Source: Roseicyclus sediminis
GTDB taxonomy: Bacteria; Pseudomonadota; Alphaproteobacteria; Rhodobacterales; Rhodobacteraceae
Direction: 5' to 3'
NCBI RefSeq assembly: GCF_025515305.1
Contig: NZ_JAOPHT010000010.1
Span: 80,481 to 144,480, forward strand
Length of the DNA stretch: 64,000 bases
In this document: positions 17,907-27,436 of the stretch, one piece after another
Layout of the letters: the number at the start of each line of letters is the position of its first letter
Position numbering within the stretch: position 1 is the first letter of the stretch
The notes under the pieces: generated by a model
Databases searched by the model: none
Told to the model about the DNA's origin: nothing
Seen by the model: the letters and a program-made list of their open reading frames with translations, nothing else
Translations under genes and position numbers: made by a program

Positions 17907-17934
17907 AACATACTCCGATTCCCCCGCCATGCAA
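17907..17934 (-). promoter_or_regulatory. Sigma-70-type promoter for rpmF operon
   Basis: On the minus strand TTGCAT (17934-17929) and TATGTT (17912-17907) are separated by 16 bp in a stretch that is otherwise GC-rich and gene-free (17713-18003). Both hexamers match the -35/-10 consensus at four or five of six positions. It predicts a leader of about 190 nt before rpmF. I see no other conserved structure in this 291-bp gap. Confidence 0.5.
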
Positions 17935-18003
17935 GCCCTATTCCTCCCCCCTCGAAAGACCGGGTCGGGGGCTTAAATCACGACCTTCCCGCACCTTCGC
18001 GGC

Positions 18004-18573
18004 CTACGTGTCGCCGTCGTCATCCTCGCTGCGCAGGCGGTCGCGGAGAGCCGCGAGGCCGGCGAGCGGCTTGGCATCCTCGTCGCGCATCGGCGCCACG
18101 CCGGGCGCGGCATAGACCGCCTCGCCAAGCTCTGCGCCATCGGCGCGCGGGTAGTCGGGCAGGGCCAGCGCCAGTGCCTCGATCATCACCTGCCCCAGAT
18201 CGAGCCGGGCGGGAAGCGGTTCGGCGGTGTCGTCCTCCGGCATCTCGGCCTCGTCGGCCTCGGGCTCCACGAAATCGGCGAGGTAGCGGCGGATCACGTC
18301 ACGGTCGATCCGGGTCGTCACGGGCGCGAGCGTCACCACGCAGGGCTGCACCACGGTAGCGCCGAGCCGTGCCTCCAGCCGCCAGTCGGTGGGGCCGTCG
18401 GGCCGTACCTCGCCCTCGAAGCGGACCTTTCGGAGCCCCTCGATCCCCAGTGTCGCGGCCATCTCGCGGCATGTCCCGGCATCGGGTTCGAGCCGGAACG
18501 GCGTCGCGGCGCGCGTCCTGCGCCCGAGGTCGACGATGCGTCCCGCCGTCTGTTCGGGGCCCTGCGTGGTCAT
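18004..18573 (-). CDS. DUF177 (YceD) family protein
   Basis: This 189-residue protein has the DUF177 pattern: an N-terminal beta-rich region (FEGEVRPDGPTDWRLEARLGATVVQPCVVTLAPVTTRID) and an acidic middle (EPEADEAEMPEDD). Then comes LDLGQVMIEALALALPDYPRADG and a short end KPLAGLAALRDRL. The family sits upstream of rpmF across bacteria and is linked to 23S rRNA/ribosome biogenesis. Only one of the usual Cys residues is evident. The ATG at 18573 was preferred over an ORF start 23 codons earlier. Confidence 0.85.
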   Translation of the reverse strand: MTTQGPEQTAGRIVDLGRRTRAATPFRLEPDAGTCREMAATLGIEGLRKVRFEGEVRPDGPTDWRLEARLGATVVQPCVVTLAPVTTRIDRDVIRRYLADFVEPEADEAEMPEDDTAEPLPARLDLGQVMIEALALALPDYPRADGAELGEAVYAAPGVAPMRDEDAKPLAGLAALRDRLRSEDDDGDT

Positions 18574-18734
18574 GTCCGCCTGTCCTCTCCTGCGTTCGTG
18601 AACCGCACCGGCGCGGGGCGAACTTGCCCCGGCGGGTCCCATGGGCTAAGCGGATACAAACCCGCGCGAGGGTGCGCAAGCCGGGCCCGCCCCGGTCACT
18701 GCGTAACCCTGGCCAAGCGATGGTCAGAGGCCAG

Positions 18735-19214
18735 ATGAGCACGCGACGTCACAGCCCCCTTTCCCTGCCGCGCACGCTGGCGCGCCTTGCCGCGCCGCTG
18801 CTTCTTGCCGCCGTGCTGACGGCCTGCGCGGCGACCTATGACAACCACGGCTTCGTGCCGCCTCCCGAGGAACTGGAGCAGATCCTCGTGGGCGTCGACA
18901 CGCGTGGCACCATCGAGGAGACGATCGGCCGGCCCGCGGCCTCCGGTGTCCTGCGGGACGAGGCGTGGATCTACACCGCCTACCGGGTGCGCAACTACAC
19001 CTACCAGGCGCCCCAGGTGATCGAGCGCGATGTCGTGGCCATTTCCTTCGACGCGGACGGGGTCGTCTCCAACGTCGAGCGCTTCGGGCTGGAGGACGGG
19101 CAGCTCGTCCAGCTGTCGCGGCGCGTCACCGAAAGCTCGGTGCGCGACCTCGGCTTCTTCCGGCAGCTGATGCGCAACCTCGGCCGTGTCGATCTCGGCG
19201 CTCTCGGGAACTGA
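18735..19214 (+). CDS. bamE: Outer membrane assembly lipoprotein BamE (SmpA/OmlA)
   Basis: This 159-residue lipoprotein has a basic N-region, a hydrophobic helix and the lipobox LTAC (Cys near 32). A BamE domain follows (PPEELEQILVGVDTRGTIEETIGRPAASGVLRDEAWIYTAYRV ... VISFDADGVVSNVERFGL type). BamE stabilises the BAM complex that inserts outer-membrane proteins. It is divergent from the DUF177 gene. An ATG five codons upstream (18720) is an alternative start. Confidence 0.9.
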   Translation: MSTRRHSPLSLPRTLARLAAPLLLAAVLTACAATYDNHGFVPPPEELEQILVGVDTRGTIEETIGRPAASGVLRDEAWIYTAYRVRNYTYQAPQVIERDVVAISFDADGVVSNVERFGLEDGQLVQLSRRVTESSVRDLGFFRQLMRNLGRVDLGALGN

Positions 19215-19272
19215 GCCGGAGACCTCCGGCGATCGCCGACCGCCCGGGGCGGGCGCAGCGCTGGCCGTGCCG

Positions 19273-20043
19273 ATGGGCGCTGCGCCTCTGAACCTCGGCC
19301 GCTACGGCGCGCGGCTGGCCGAAACCGCCGCCGACCTTCAGGCCGCGCAGGCGCTTCGCATGCTGACCTTCCGTCCCGGTGACGCGGACGGGCGCAAGCA
19401 AGACACCGACGACTTCGACCCGCTCTGCGGCCACGTGCTGGTCGAGGATTTGCGCAGCGGCACGCTTGTTTGCTGCTTCCGGCTGCTGCATCTGCCCTCC
19501 GGGGCCGAGATCGGGCGGAGCTATTCGGCGCAGTTCTACGGGCTTTCCGCGCTCGAGGCCTATTCCCTGCCCATGACCGAGATGGGACGGTTCTGCATCC
19601 GGCCCGGCTGGCGGGACCCCGATATCCTGCGCGTCGCCTGGGCGGCGATGACGGCCCATGTCGATGCGGCCGGGGTCGGTATGCTGTTCGGGTGCTCGTC
19701 CTTCCAGGGCGTCGAGGCACGGGACTACGACGACGCCTTTGCGCTGCTTCGGCAGCGCCACCTCGCGCCGTCCCGCTGGCTGCCACGCGTCAAGGCGCCT
19801 GCGGTCTTCCGTTTCGGCAGCCTGCTGAGGCGCAAGCCGGACCTCAAGCGCGCCATGGCGAAGATGCCGCCGCTTCTGCGCACCTACCTCCTGATGGGGG
19901 GGTGGGTGTCGGATCACGCGGTGATCGACCGCGACCTCGGGACGCTGCATGTCTTCACGGGACTGGAGGTCGGGGCCGTCCCGCCGGCGCGCGCGCGCCT
20001 CCTCAGGGCGTTGAGTGCCGGGCAGGAGCAGGTTCGGGGCTGA
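19273..20043 (+). CDS. olsB: Ornithine-acyl-ACP N-acyltransferase OlsB-type
   Basis: This 256-residue GNAT-fold acyltransferase contains ARLAETAADLQAAQALRMLTF, FDPLCGHVLVEDL, the IGRSYSAQFYGLSAL segment and EMGRFCIRPGWRDPDILRVAW. Those are typical of OlsB/PlsC-like hemolysin-family proteins that make lyso-ornithine lipid. The ORF opens at 19186 inside bamE, but residues before 19273 look non-coding. Its 3' end overlaps the convergent downstream gene by 41 bp. The partner olsA is not adjacent. Confidence 0.8.
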   Translation: MGAAPLNLGRYGARLAETAADLQAAQALRMLTFRPGDADGRKQDTDDFDPLCGHVLVEDLRSGTLVCCFRLLHLPSGAEIGRSYSAQFYGLSALEAYSLPMTEMGRFCIRPGWRDPDILRVAWAAMTAHVDAAGVGMLFGCSSFQGVEARDYDDAFALLRQRHLAPSRWLPRVKAPAVFRFGSLLRRKPDLKRAMAKMPPLLRTYLLMGGWVSDHAVIDRDLGTLHVFTGLEVGAVPPARARLLRALSAGQEQVRG

Positions 20044-21013
20044 CCGCGACCGCCATGGTCTGGCGCAGGGCCAGGGTCACATCCGGCAATGGCACCTGAG
20101 GGATCACGGCGCCGGTGCGTCTGCCCGGCAGCCATCCGGTGTCGAGCCAGCTTCCCCCGAGGGGGCGTATCACACCGCCGGCGCCGGTCTTGAACCGCGC
20201 CAGTCCGGGGGCAAGGACGGTCTCGGCCGCCCCGAGGTCGATCCGACGGACACCCAGCGCTCCCAGTTCCAGCATCGCCCGCCACAGGCAGAGATTGCCC
20301 GCCGAACGCGCCCGCCCACCGGCCGTGGACCAGCCGATCTGGTAGGTGGCCGCGTTTCCGTGGCGCAGGAACAGCATCGCGGCCAGTTGTTCGCGCCCGC
20401 GACTCACCGTGAAGAGTTGTCCCGCCCCCGGATCGGCGGCGCAGATCGCGGCGATCAGGGCGGGTGGGAGGGGCGCATAGCGCAGCCGCCGTGCCGCCCC
20501 GGCCTCCGCCACGAAGAGCCAGTGGCGCGGATCGGCCGGCATCGGACGGCGCGTGACGCTCAGCCCCTGTCCCAAGGCATGACGCAGGCGATTGCGCCAT
20601 TTGCACGACATGGCCGACAACAGCGCGTCGGGCGGAAGGTCGATCCGCAGTTCGGCGATATGGCGCGCGGCCACGATCTTGCGGAAGGCCACCGCCCCGA
20701 GGGTCAGGGCGTCCGCCTCCGTCTCGGCATGGACCACGAGGTGGCGCACCCCGAGCGCGCGGCGCAGCCCCGCCGCCTGCTCGATCGAGAGGCATGCGGG
20801 CCCGCGGGAGATCATCGCCGTTCGTCCCAAGAGCGGCAGGGTCCGCACCATCGCATGACCGTTGAGGCCAAGGGGCGCGAGCGGGCGCATGTCCGTGCCC
20901 AGAAGGCGAAGCGCCCGGACCCAGGGCGCCGATTGCTGAAGCGGCCCAAGACCCTGCATCAGGTCGGCCACTGCACGGGGCAGGGTGCTGGCGATGGGGC
21001 TCAGATCGGACAT
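20003..21013 (-). CDS. GNAT/FemAB-like acyltransferase, unknown substrate
   Basis: This 336-residue protein contains KWRNRLRHALGQGLSVTRRP, a central strand-rich region (GQLFTVSRGREQLAAMLFLRHGNAATYQIGWSTAGGRARSAGNLCLWRAML) and ELGALGVRRIDLGAAE. That pattern is characteristic of FemAB/GNAT-type N-acyltransferases with a tandem fold. No signal peptide is visible. It overlaps olsB tail to tail by 41 bp. A role in lipid or peptide acylation is inference from fold and neighbour only. Confidence 0.65.
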   Translation of the reverse strand: MSDLSPIASTLPRAVADLMQGLGPLQQSAPWVRALRLLGTDMRPLAPLGLNGHAMVRTLPLLGRTAMISRGPACLSIEQAAGLRRALGVRHLVVHAETEADALTLGAVAFRKIVAARHIAELRIDLPPDALLSAMSCKWRNRLRHALGQGLSVTRRPMPADPRHWLFVAEAGAARRLRYAPLPPALIAAICAADPGAGQLFTVSRGREQLAAMLFLRHGNAATYQIGWSTAGGRARSAGNLCLWRAMLELGALGVRRIDLGAAETVLAPGLARFKTGAGGVIRPLGGSWLDTGWLPGRRTGAVIPQVPLPDVTLALRQTMAVAVSPEPAPARHSTP

Positions 21014-21065
21014 GTCGCCGATCCTCGCGCCTTTCCCTGAAATCCCGGTTAATCCGGGCCGGCGT

Positions 21066-22319
21066 TCACTCGGACAGGACGACCAGCGCGTGACGCTTCT
21101 TGCCGGCGGAAAGCTTGATCGGCTGGCCGAGGTCGGCAGCCCCGATCATGAGCCCGGCATCGGTCAGCGCCTCGTCGTTCATCCGCGCGCCACCCTCGGC
21201 GATCAGCCGCTTGGCTTCCTTGCCGGACTTGGCCAGTCCCGAGCGGGTGATGAGCTGGGCGACCGAGATCCCGTCCGCGACCTCCGCCGCCGTCAGCGTC
21301 AGCGTCGGGAGGTCCTCGCCGGTGCCGCCCTTCTCGAAGACCTCGCGCGCGGTGGCCTCCGCGCCCTCCGCCGCCTCGCGCCCGTGGCAGAGCGCCGTGA
21401 CCTCGTTCGCCAGCACGATCTTCGCGGCGTTGATCTCCGACCCGCCGAGCGCGCCGAGCCGGTCGCATTCCTCGACCGGCAGCTCGGTGTAGAGCTTCAG
21501 GAACCGGCCGACATCGGCATCCGTCGTGTTGCGCCAGAACTGCCAGAACTCGTAGGGGCTCAGCATGTCGGCATTGAGCCAGACCGCGCCGTTCGCCGTC
21601 TTGCCCATCTTCTTGCCATCGGACGTCGTCAGAAGCGGCGTGGTCAGCCCAAAGACCTCGGCGTCGATCACGCGCCGGGTCAGGTCGATCCCGTTGACGA
21701 TGTTGCCCCACTGGTCCGAGCCGCCGAACTGCACCCGGCAGCCGTAGCGGCGGTTCAGCTCGAGGAAATCGTAGGCCTGCAGGATCATGTAATTGAATTC
21801 GAGGAAGCTGAGGCTCTGCTCCCGGTCCAGCCGCGACTTCACGCTTTCGAAGGACAGCATACGGTTGACCGAGAAATGCCGCCCGATATCGCGCAGGAAC
21901 TCGAGGTAGTTCAGGTCGTCGAGCCACTCGGCGTTGTTCAGCATCAGCGCGCCCGTGGGTGCCTCGCCGTAGTCGAGGTACTTGGCGAAGACGGTCTTGA
22001 TGCCCGCGATGTTGGCGTCGATGTCGGCGGCCGTCAGAAGCGGGCGCTCCTCCGCCCTGAACGAGGGATCGCCGACCTTCGTCGTGCCCCCGCCCATCAG
22101 GGTGATCGGCTTGTGCCCCGTCTTCTGGAGCCAGCGCAGCGTCATGATCTGCATCAGGCTGCCGACGTGGAGCGACTTCGCCGTGGCGTCGAACCCGATA
22201 TAGCCCGGCACGACACCGGCGATGAGGGCTTCGTCAAAGCCCTGCAGATCGGTGCAGTCGGCCATGAAGCCGCGCTCGATCATCACGCGGAGGAAGTCGG
22301 ATTTGGGCTGGTAGGTCAT
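21066..22319 (-). CDS. tyrS: Tyrosyl-tRNA synthetase
   Basis: This 417-residue class I synthetase has the HIGH-like motif [10 protein letters not shown], tyrosine-site YMILQAYDF and [12 protein letters not shown], the KMSKS variant DGKKMGKT, and a C-terminal S4-like RNA-binding domain ([17 protein letters not shown]). It charges tRNA-Tyr. The ATG at 22319 fits the family start ([13 protein letters not shown]); another ATG five codons upstream exists. It is divergent from anmK with a 49-bp gap, so the promoters must overlap. Confidence 0.97.
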   Translation of the reverse strand: MTYQPKSDFLRVMIERGFMADCTDLQGFDEALIAGVVPGYIGFDATAKSLHVGSLMQIMTLRWLQKTGHKPITLMGGGTTKVGDPSFRAEERPLLTAADIDANIAGIKTVFAKYLDYGEAPTGALMLNNAEWLDDLNYLEFLRDIGRHFSVNRMLSFESVKSRLDREQSLSFLEFNYMILQAYDFLELNRRYGCRVQFGGSDQWGNIVNGIDLTRRVIDAEVFGLTTPLLTTSDGKKMGKTANGAVWLNADMLSPYEFWQFWRNTTDADVGRFLKLYTELPVEECDRLGALGGSEINAAKIVLANEVTALCHGREAAEGAEATAREVFEKGGTGEDLPTLTLTAAEVADGISVAQLITRSGLAKSGKEAKRLIAEGGARMNDEALTDAGLMIGAADLGQPIKLSAGKKRHALVVLSE

Positions 22320-22368
22320 CTCGGTCGCGTCCATTCTGCCGGTGCAGGCGGCTATAGCGGGCGGGGTG

Positions 22369-23475
22369 ATGAAGGGGAAGGGGGACAGGACGCGGACCTT
22401 CCGCATCGCGGGCCTGATGTCGGGCACCTCGCTCGACGGGATCGACCTCGCTGTGGTGGACACCGACGGCCGCGCGATCCTCGGTTTCGGAGAGACGCGC
22501 TACCGGCCCTATTCGGTGGAGGAGCGGGCGACGCTCCGCGCGGGCCTCGGGACATGGCCGGGCGATCCCCGCGCCGAGGCGGCCGCGCGGGTGGTGGAGG
22601 CCGCCCACGCCGAGGTCTGCGATGGGCTCGACGGGATCGACGCGCTGGGCTTTCACGGCCAGACGCTGGCCCATGACCCCGAGGCCGGGCGCACGCATCA
22701 GGCCGGTGACGGGGAGCGTCTGGCACGCGCCACCGGACAACAGGTGATCTGGGATTTCCGCTCGGCCGATGTCGGCATGGGCGGGCAGGGGGCGCCGCTC
22801 GCGCCCTTCTACCATTGGGCCTGCGCCCGGTTCATCGCCGCGGGCGGGCCGCTGGCCTTCCTCAACCTCGGCGGCGTCGGCAACCTCACCTGGACCGATC
22901 CCGGCGCGGAGGCGCCCGAGATGCCGGGGGCCTGCCTCGCCTTCGACACGGGGCCTGCGAACGCGCCGATCGACGACATGATGCGCGCGCGCGGACTTGG
23001 CGACTTCGACGAGGGTGGTGCGCTGGCCCGCAAGGGCCGGGTGGAGCGCGATATCGTCAAGGCCGCGCTCGGCGCGCGCTACTTCTCGAAGATGCCGCCG
23101 AAATCGCTCGACCGGGACGATTTCGCGGACCTTCTGGACGTGGTCGCCGACCTCCCGGACGCCGATGCCGCCGCCACGCTCGCCGCCGTGGCCGTGGCCG
23201 CCGTGGCGCGTGGCATGCAGCATCTGCCCGAGCCGCCCGCGCAGGTCCTCGTCACCGGCGGCGGACGGCGGAACGGGGCGCTGATGGCCGGGCTGAAGGC
23301 GGCGCTGAGATGTCCGGTGATGCCGGTGGAGGACGTGGGCCTCGACGGCGATTTCCTCGAGGCGCAGGCATTTGCGTTTCTTGCCGCCCGCGTGATGAAT
23401 GGCCTGCCGACGAGCGCGCCGGGCACGACCGGTGTCGCGGCCCCGGTCGGCGGGGGAAGGCGCTCGGTCCCCTAG
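22369..23475 (+). CDS. anmK: Anhydro-N-acetylmuramic acid kinase
   Basis: This 368-residue kinase of peptidoglycan recycling converts anhMurNAc to MurNAc-6-phosphate. It has the N-terminal [19 protein letters not shown] motif, [36 protein letters not shown] and [14 protein letters not shown], all canonical. The divergent neighbour is tyrS, a pairing common in alphaproteobacteria. The 3' end overlaps the rarD stop by 4 nt in convergent orientation. Confidence 0.96.
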   Translation: MKGKGDRTRTFRIAGLMSGTSLDGIDLAVVDTDGRAILGFGETRYRPYSVEERATLRAGLGTWPGDPRAEAAARVVEAAHAEVCDGLDGIDALGFHGQTLAHDPEAGRTHQAGDGERLARATGQQVIWDFRSADVGMGGQGAPLAPFYHWACARFIAAGGPLAFLNLGGVGNLTWTDPGAEAPEMPGACLAFDTGPANAPIDDMMRARGLGDFDEGGALARKGRVERDIVKAALGARYFSKMPPKSLDRDDFADLLDVVADLPDADAAATLAAVAVAAVARGMQHLPEPPAQVLVTGGGRRNGALMAGLKAALRCPVMPVEDVGLDGDFLEAQAFAFLAARVMNGLPTSAPGTTGVAAPVGGGRRSVP

Positions 23476-24374
23476 GCGCGCCTTGCCGCGCGGGCATCGC
23501 GGATCATCGAGGTCGTGTAGATCACCAGCGCCAGCCAGATCAGCGGGAAGGCCACGGCGCGGGCCGGGCCGAAGGGCTCGCCGAAGACGAAGACGGCCAC
23601 GAGGAAAATCAGCGTCGGCGCAATGTATTGCAGCATCCCGGTGGTCGAGAGCTTCAGCCGCTTCGCCCCGTTGGCATAGAGCATGAGCGGCACCGCCGTC
23701 ACCACGCCGCACCCGATGAGAAGCGCGGTGTCGCGCAGGCCCGTGGTCAGGAAATGCCCCTCCGGCCCGAGCCACAGCATGTAGACCAGCGCGAAGGGCG
23801 AAAGCAGCAGAACCTCCAGCAGGAACCCCTGGTTCGGGCCGATGGGCAGCGTCTTGCGCAGGTAGCCGTAGATGCCGAAGGACGTCATGAGGACGAGCGC
23901 CACCCAGGGCAGCTTTCCCGTCGCCACCGTCAGAACCGCCACCGCAGCGACGGCGAGGCCGACCGCGGCCCATTGCGCGGGCGACAGCCTTTCGCGCAGG
24001 ACGGCCGCGCCGAGCAGCACCGAGAAGAGCGGGTTGATGTAGTAGCCGAGCGCCGCGTCCAGTGCGTGGTCGTTGGCGATCGACCAGACATAGACCCCCC
24101 AGTTGAGCGAGATCATCGCAGCGGTCAGCGTCGCCATCCCCAGCATGCGTGGGGTCTTCAATGCCCGCACGATGTCCGACGTCCTCCCGAGAACGATCAG
24201 GACGAGACCGGCGACCGGAACCGACCAGATGACGCGATGCGCGAGGACCTCGACCGGCGGGATATGCTGCAGCGCCTTGAGATAGATCGGCAGCGCGCCC
24301 CAAAGAAGATACGCGGAGACGGCGAAGGCGAAGCCCGCGGGCGTGTCTCCGGTCTGTGCGGTCTCGGCGTCCAT
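23472..24374 (-). CDS. rarD: RarD-type EamA family transporter
   Basis: This 300-residue protein has about ten membrane helices in two EamA repeats. It has the RarD features [57 protein letters not shown] and [22 protein letters not shown]. Family members are inner-membrane drug/metabolite permeases. RarD is associated with chloramphenicol sensitivity in Pseudomonas but its substrate is not established. Confidence 0.9.
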   Translation of the reverse strand: MDAETAQTGDTPAGFAFAVSAYLLWGALPIYLKALQHIPPVEVLAHRVIWSVPVAGLVLIVLGRTSDIVRALKTPRMLGMATLTAAMISLNWGVYVWSIANDHALDAALGYYINPLFSVLLGAAVLRERLSPAQWAAVGLAVAAVAVLTVATGKLPWVALVLMTSFGIYGYLRKTLPIGPNQGFLLEVLLLSPFALVYMLWLGPEGHFLTTGLRDTALLIGCGVVTAVPLMLYANGAKRLKLSTTGMLQYIAPTLIFLVAVFVFGEPFGPARAVAFPLIWLALVIYTTSMIRDARAARRA

Positions 24375-24432
24375 GCCGCTCGCCTAGCCGAACGCGGGGG
24401 CACGGGCGAGACGAAAAACGGAATGGCCGGGA

Positions 24433-24879
24433 TCACGCGCTGTGATCGCGCGGGATGTCGAAACCGGGCGGCGCCAGGGTGAATCCCTCGAACGAGAAGC
24501 CGGGCGAGACGGTGCAGGAGACGAGGGTGTAGTCCCCCGTCGTCCGCGCCGCCTGCCAGTGGTTTTCCGGCACGACGATCTGCGGCCGCCCCTCGCGCAG
24601 ATCCGGCGTAAGGAGGTGGTCGCGGGCGGGCCCTGCCTCCGTCTCGGCCATCGACAGGATCAGGGGCGCGCCCGCGTGGTAGAGCCAGATCTCGGTCGCG
24701 TCGACCTTGTGCCAGTGGCTCGCCTCGCCCGCTTTCAGAAGAAAGTAGATGCAGGTGCCCGTGGGCCGTCCGGCGTTCTCCGCGATCCAGGTCTGGCGGT
24801 AGTGTCCGCCCTCGGGATGGGGCGAAAGGTCCAGCGTCGCGATGATCTCGTCGGCGGTCATTTCAAGCTGTTCCATCAT
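24433..24879 (-). CDS. Cupin_5 (DUF985) family protein
   Basis: This 148-residue cupin has the DUF985 signature: DLSPHPEGGHYRQTW, TCIYFLLKAGEASHWHKVDATEIWLYHAGAPL and VPENHWQAARTTGDYTLVSCTVSPGFSFEGF. The double-stranded beta helix is evident; the conserved His in HWHKVDATE could bind metal. The function of the family is not established. The start is one of two adjacent ATG codons (24879, 24876). Confidence 0.85.
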   Translation of the reverse strand: MMEQLEMTADEIIATLDLSPHPEGGHYRQTWIAENAGRPTGTCIYFLLKAGEASHWHKVDATEIWLYHAGAPLILSMAETEAGPARDHLLTPDLREGRPQIVVPENHWQAARTTGDYTLVSCTVSPGFSFEGFTLAPPGFDIPRDHSA

Positions 24880-24921
24880 GGCGGAGCGGTTAGGCTCGGA
24901 TCGTAACGCCCGGAGGTCCCC

Positions 24922-25980
24922 ATGAAAACCGTCGTCGTCGGCACCGGCATCCTCGGCGCCTCCATCGCCTTCCGCCTGGCCCGGGCGGGGGCGGATGTGC
25001 TGGCCATTGGCGGCGCGGGGGGCGCGACGGACTGCTCCTTCGGCTGGATCAACGCGAGCTTCTTTCTCGACGCCGACCACTTCCGGCTCAGGGCCGAGGG
25101 GATGGAGGCGTGGCGGAGGCTCGGGGATGTTCCGGGGCTCGACTGGCAGGGCGCGGTCAGCTGGGAACACGACGCGGGCGGGCTGGAGGCGCAGGCGGCG
25201 GAGCTTCAGGGCTATGGCTACCGGGTCGAACGGCTGGGGGCCAATGCGCTCCGTGACCGGGTACCGGCGCTGTCGGTCGCGCCCGAGATGGCGCTGGCCT
25301 TCCCCGATGAGGGGTCAGTGGAGCCTTCGCAGGCCGCGGCGGCGCTGCTTTCACGGGCGGAGGACGCGGGCGCGCGGCTGATGATCGGGGCGCGGGTCGA
25401 GGCGGTGACGGAGCGGGCGGGCCGCGTCATCGGGGTGCGCACCACATGGGGAGACGTCGCCGCCGACGCGGTGATCGTCGCGGCGGGGTGCGGCGCTCCC
25501 GCGCTGGTCGAGCCGCTGGGCGTCGCCTTGCCCATGCTGACCCGTCCCGGCGCGATGATGGTGAGCCGTCCCGTCCCGCGGGTTACGGACACGATCCTCG
25601 TCGCCCCGTCGCGCGAAATCCGTCAGGACGCGACGGGCCGCATCCTGGCCCCGGGCGCCGTCTCGCACCAGGGCGATGCGGCCGAGGCGCTCGACCTGCC
25701 GCCCGAACGGATGGCGGACCGGGCGAAGGGCGCGGTCGAGGCGCTGTTTCCCGGCCTCTCTCTCGACTGGCAGCGGATCGCCATCGCGAACCGTCCGATG
25801 CCGGGCGACGGGCGGCCCGTGATCGGGCGCGCGGGACCGGAGGGCCTCCATCTTGCGGTGATGCACTCGGGCGTGACGCTCGCGGCGATCACGGGCGAGG
25901 CGGTGGCCGACATGGTGACGGGCGGGGATCGTTTCGCGGCGCTCGTGTCGCCTTACGACCCGCTCCGCTTCGCGCCCTAG
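24922..25980 (+). CDS. FAD-dependent amino-acid-oxidase-type oxidoreductase (DAO family)
   Basis: This 352-residue flavoenzyme has an N-terminal Rossmann motif VVVGTGILGASIAFRLARAGADVLAI, a DCSFGWINAS segment near the flavin, EPSQAAAALLSRAEDAGARL and the C-terminal RPMPGDGRPVIGRAGPEGLHLAVMHSGVTLA. The pattern fits the DadA/DAO superfamily, which oxidises amines or D-amino acids. It has a GGAGG site before the ATG and is divergent from the cupin gene. The substrate is not predictable. Confidence 0.87.
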   Translation: MKTVVVGTGILGASIAFRLARAGADVLAIGGAGGATDCSFGWINASFFLDADHFRLRAEGMEAWRRLGDVPGLDWQGAVSWEHDAGGLEAQAAELQGYGYRVERLGANALRDRVPALSVAPEMALAFPDEGSVEPSQAAAALLSRAEDAGARLMIGARVEAVTERAGRVIGVRTTWGDVAADAVIVAAGCGAPALVEPLGVALPMLTRPGAMMVSRPVPRVTDTILVAPSREIRQDATGRILAPGAVSHQGDAAEALDLPPERMADRAKGAVEALFPGLSLDWQRIAIANRPMPGDGRPVIGRAGPEGLHLAVMHSGVTLAAITGEAVADMVTGGDRFAALVSPYDPLRFAP

Positions 25981-26164
25981 GTCACCGTGCGGGCGCGCGC
26001 GGCGGCCAATACGCGGAGCCCCCGGGCGTTCTCCGGTCCCGCGATGCCGCCTGCGAGAAGGATCGGCACCGCTTCGAGCGGCATTTGCCGGTTCATCCCG
26101 AAACGGGGTTTTCCAAGGCGGCCCCGCGCCCCGTCAAACCCTCTCCGTCACACCCGCCCCGGCG

Positions 26165-26839
26165 TTACCTGTCGAGGCGCTGGGCGAGGTCGCGGAAGTC
26201 GTCCGCCACCACGTCCCAGTCGGCGGTCGGGGCAAGGTCCGTGGTCTGGCCCGGCCCATGCTCCGTCGGGCGTGGGACGAAGCCGGTGGCAAGGCCCGCG
26301 TCCCGCGCTGCCGCGAGGTCGTCGTTGTGGGCCGCGACCATCATCACCTCGGCGGGCGCGAGGCGGAGCGCGGCGCAGGAGGCGAGGTAGACGGCCGGTT
26401 TCGGCTTGTAGTCCCGCGCGATCTCGGCGCCGAGGATGCAGTCCCAGGGCAGACCGCCCCATCGGGCAAGCCGCGCCATCAGCGCGATGGACCCGTTGGA
26501 GCAGGGTGCGATGATGCGGTGCGCCTTCAGCGCCGTCAGGCCGGGCACCACGTCGGCCCAGGGGTCGAGTTTTTCCCACGCCGTGTTGAGGCTGTCCGGG
26601 GCGGTGACGCCGAAGGCGTCGGCCACGCGGTGCAGGTTCTCGAGGTGCAACTCGTCGAGGGGGACATAGCCCCGCCCGCCGTCACGGATGCGCGCCATTG
26701 CGGGGTCGTATTCCGCGCGCCACGCTGTCGCGAAGGCCCGGGCGTCCACACCCGGCAGTACCTTCTCCACCTCGCGCGCGACCGAGGTCCGCCAATCCAC
26801 GCAGGTACCGAAGACGTCGAAGATCAGGGCCCGGATCAT
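26165..26839 (-). CDS. Haloacid dehalogenase type II
   Basis: This 224-residue HAD-superfamily enzyme has the nucleophile motif LIFDVFGTCVDWR (Asp near residue 8), the motif II Ser in IIAPCSNGSIALM, the Lys in ARDYKPKPAVYL and motif IV AHNDDLAAARDAGLATGFV. Those are typical of L-2-haloacid dehalogenases. It would hydrolyse 2-haloacids, though many relatives act on other substrates. The ATG at 26839 matches the family start. Confidence 0.87.
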   Translation of the reverse strand: MIRALIFDVFGTCVDWRTSVAREVEKVLPGVDARAFATAWRAEYDPAMARIRDGGRGYVPLDELHLENLHRVADAFGVTAPDSLNTAWEKLDPWADVVPGLTALKAHRIIAPCSNGSIALMARLARWGGLPWDCILGAEIARDYKPKPAVYLASCAALRLAPAEVMMVAAHNDDLAAARDAGLATGFVPRPTEHGPGQTTDLAPTADWDVVADDFRDLAQRLDR

Positions 26840-26875
26840 GCGTGGATGCTGGCACGCGCGCGCCATCTGGGCAAG

Positions 26876-27409
26876 TCAGCGGAGCGGTAACTCGAAATAG
26901 ATCATGATACCCTCTGCCTCGGGCGGCATCGGCTGATAGGGCCCGCGCCGGGAGAACCCCATGCTGTCGTAAAGCTTCGTGGCCTGCGAGAGCGGCCTTC
27001 CGGTGTCCATCAGGATGCGGGTGAACCCCAACTCCCGGCAATCCGCGATCAGCCGCTCCATCAGCGCGCGGCCCGCGCCGAGCCCCTGCACCTCGGGGGC
27101 GATCCAGACCCGCTTGATCTCGCAATCGCCGGGAGCGAGCGTCTGGATGGTGCCGCAGCCCACGGGCACGCCGTTCTTCAGTACGAGCCGCATCGTGCCC
27201 CTCGGCGGGCGGTTTTCCCTCTCCGCCGCGTCCAGGATTGCGCGGAACCTCTCCTCCGGGTAGGCCGCGCGGACGATTGCTCCGTCCGGCGGGGGCAGCG
27301 CGAGAAGGAAGTCGCGGTAGTCCCAGTTGAGCGCCCGGAAGGCGGCCATCTCGGCATCGGTCCGAGGTTCGATGAAGGTGAGACGTGGCGTCATCGGAGC
27401 AGCAGACAT
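26876..27409 (-). CDS. GNAT family N-acetyltransferase
   Basis: This 177-residue protein has the acetyl-CoA-binding core CEIKRVWIAPEVQGLGAGRALMERLIADCRELGFTRILMDTG and the end LYDSMGFSRRGPYQPMPPEAEGIMIYFEL. The substrate is unknown. The start could also be the ATG five codons downstream. It lies between the HAD gene and an alpha/beta hydrolase on the same strand. Confidence 0.9.
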   Translation of the reverse strand: MSAAPMTPRLTFIEPRTDAEMAAFRALNWDYRDFLLALPPPDGAIVRAAYPEERFRAILDAAERENRPPRGTMRLVLKNGVPVGCGTIQTLAPGDCEIKRVWIAPEVQGLGAGRALMERLIADCRELGFTRILMDTGRPLSQATKLYDSMGFSRRGPYQPMPPEAEGIMIYFELPLR

Positions 27410-27436
27410 CGCGCGGCCGGAACCTGCAAGGGCGGC

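Noticed and set aside
22234..24303. 689-codon minus-strand frame across anmK and rarD
   Set aside because: It is a shadow of anmK and rarD: Arg/Gly/Ala-rich, with no family motif, whereas both overlapping genes are unmistakable.
25977..26096. 39-codon minus-strand ORF (MNRQMPLEAVPILLAGGIAG...) between the flavoenzyme and HAD genes
   Set aside because: The translation has a plausible hydrophobic start but no clear ribosome site, no recognised family and only 39 codons; not enough to call.
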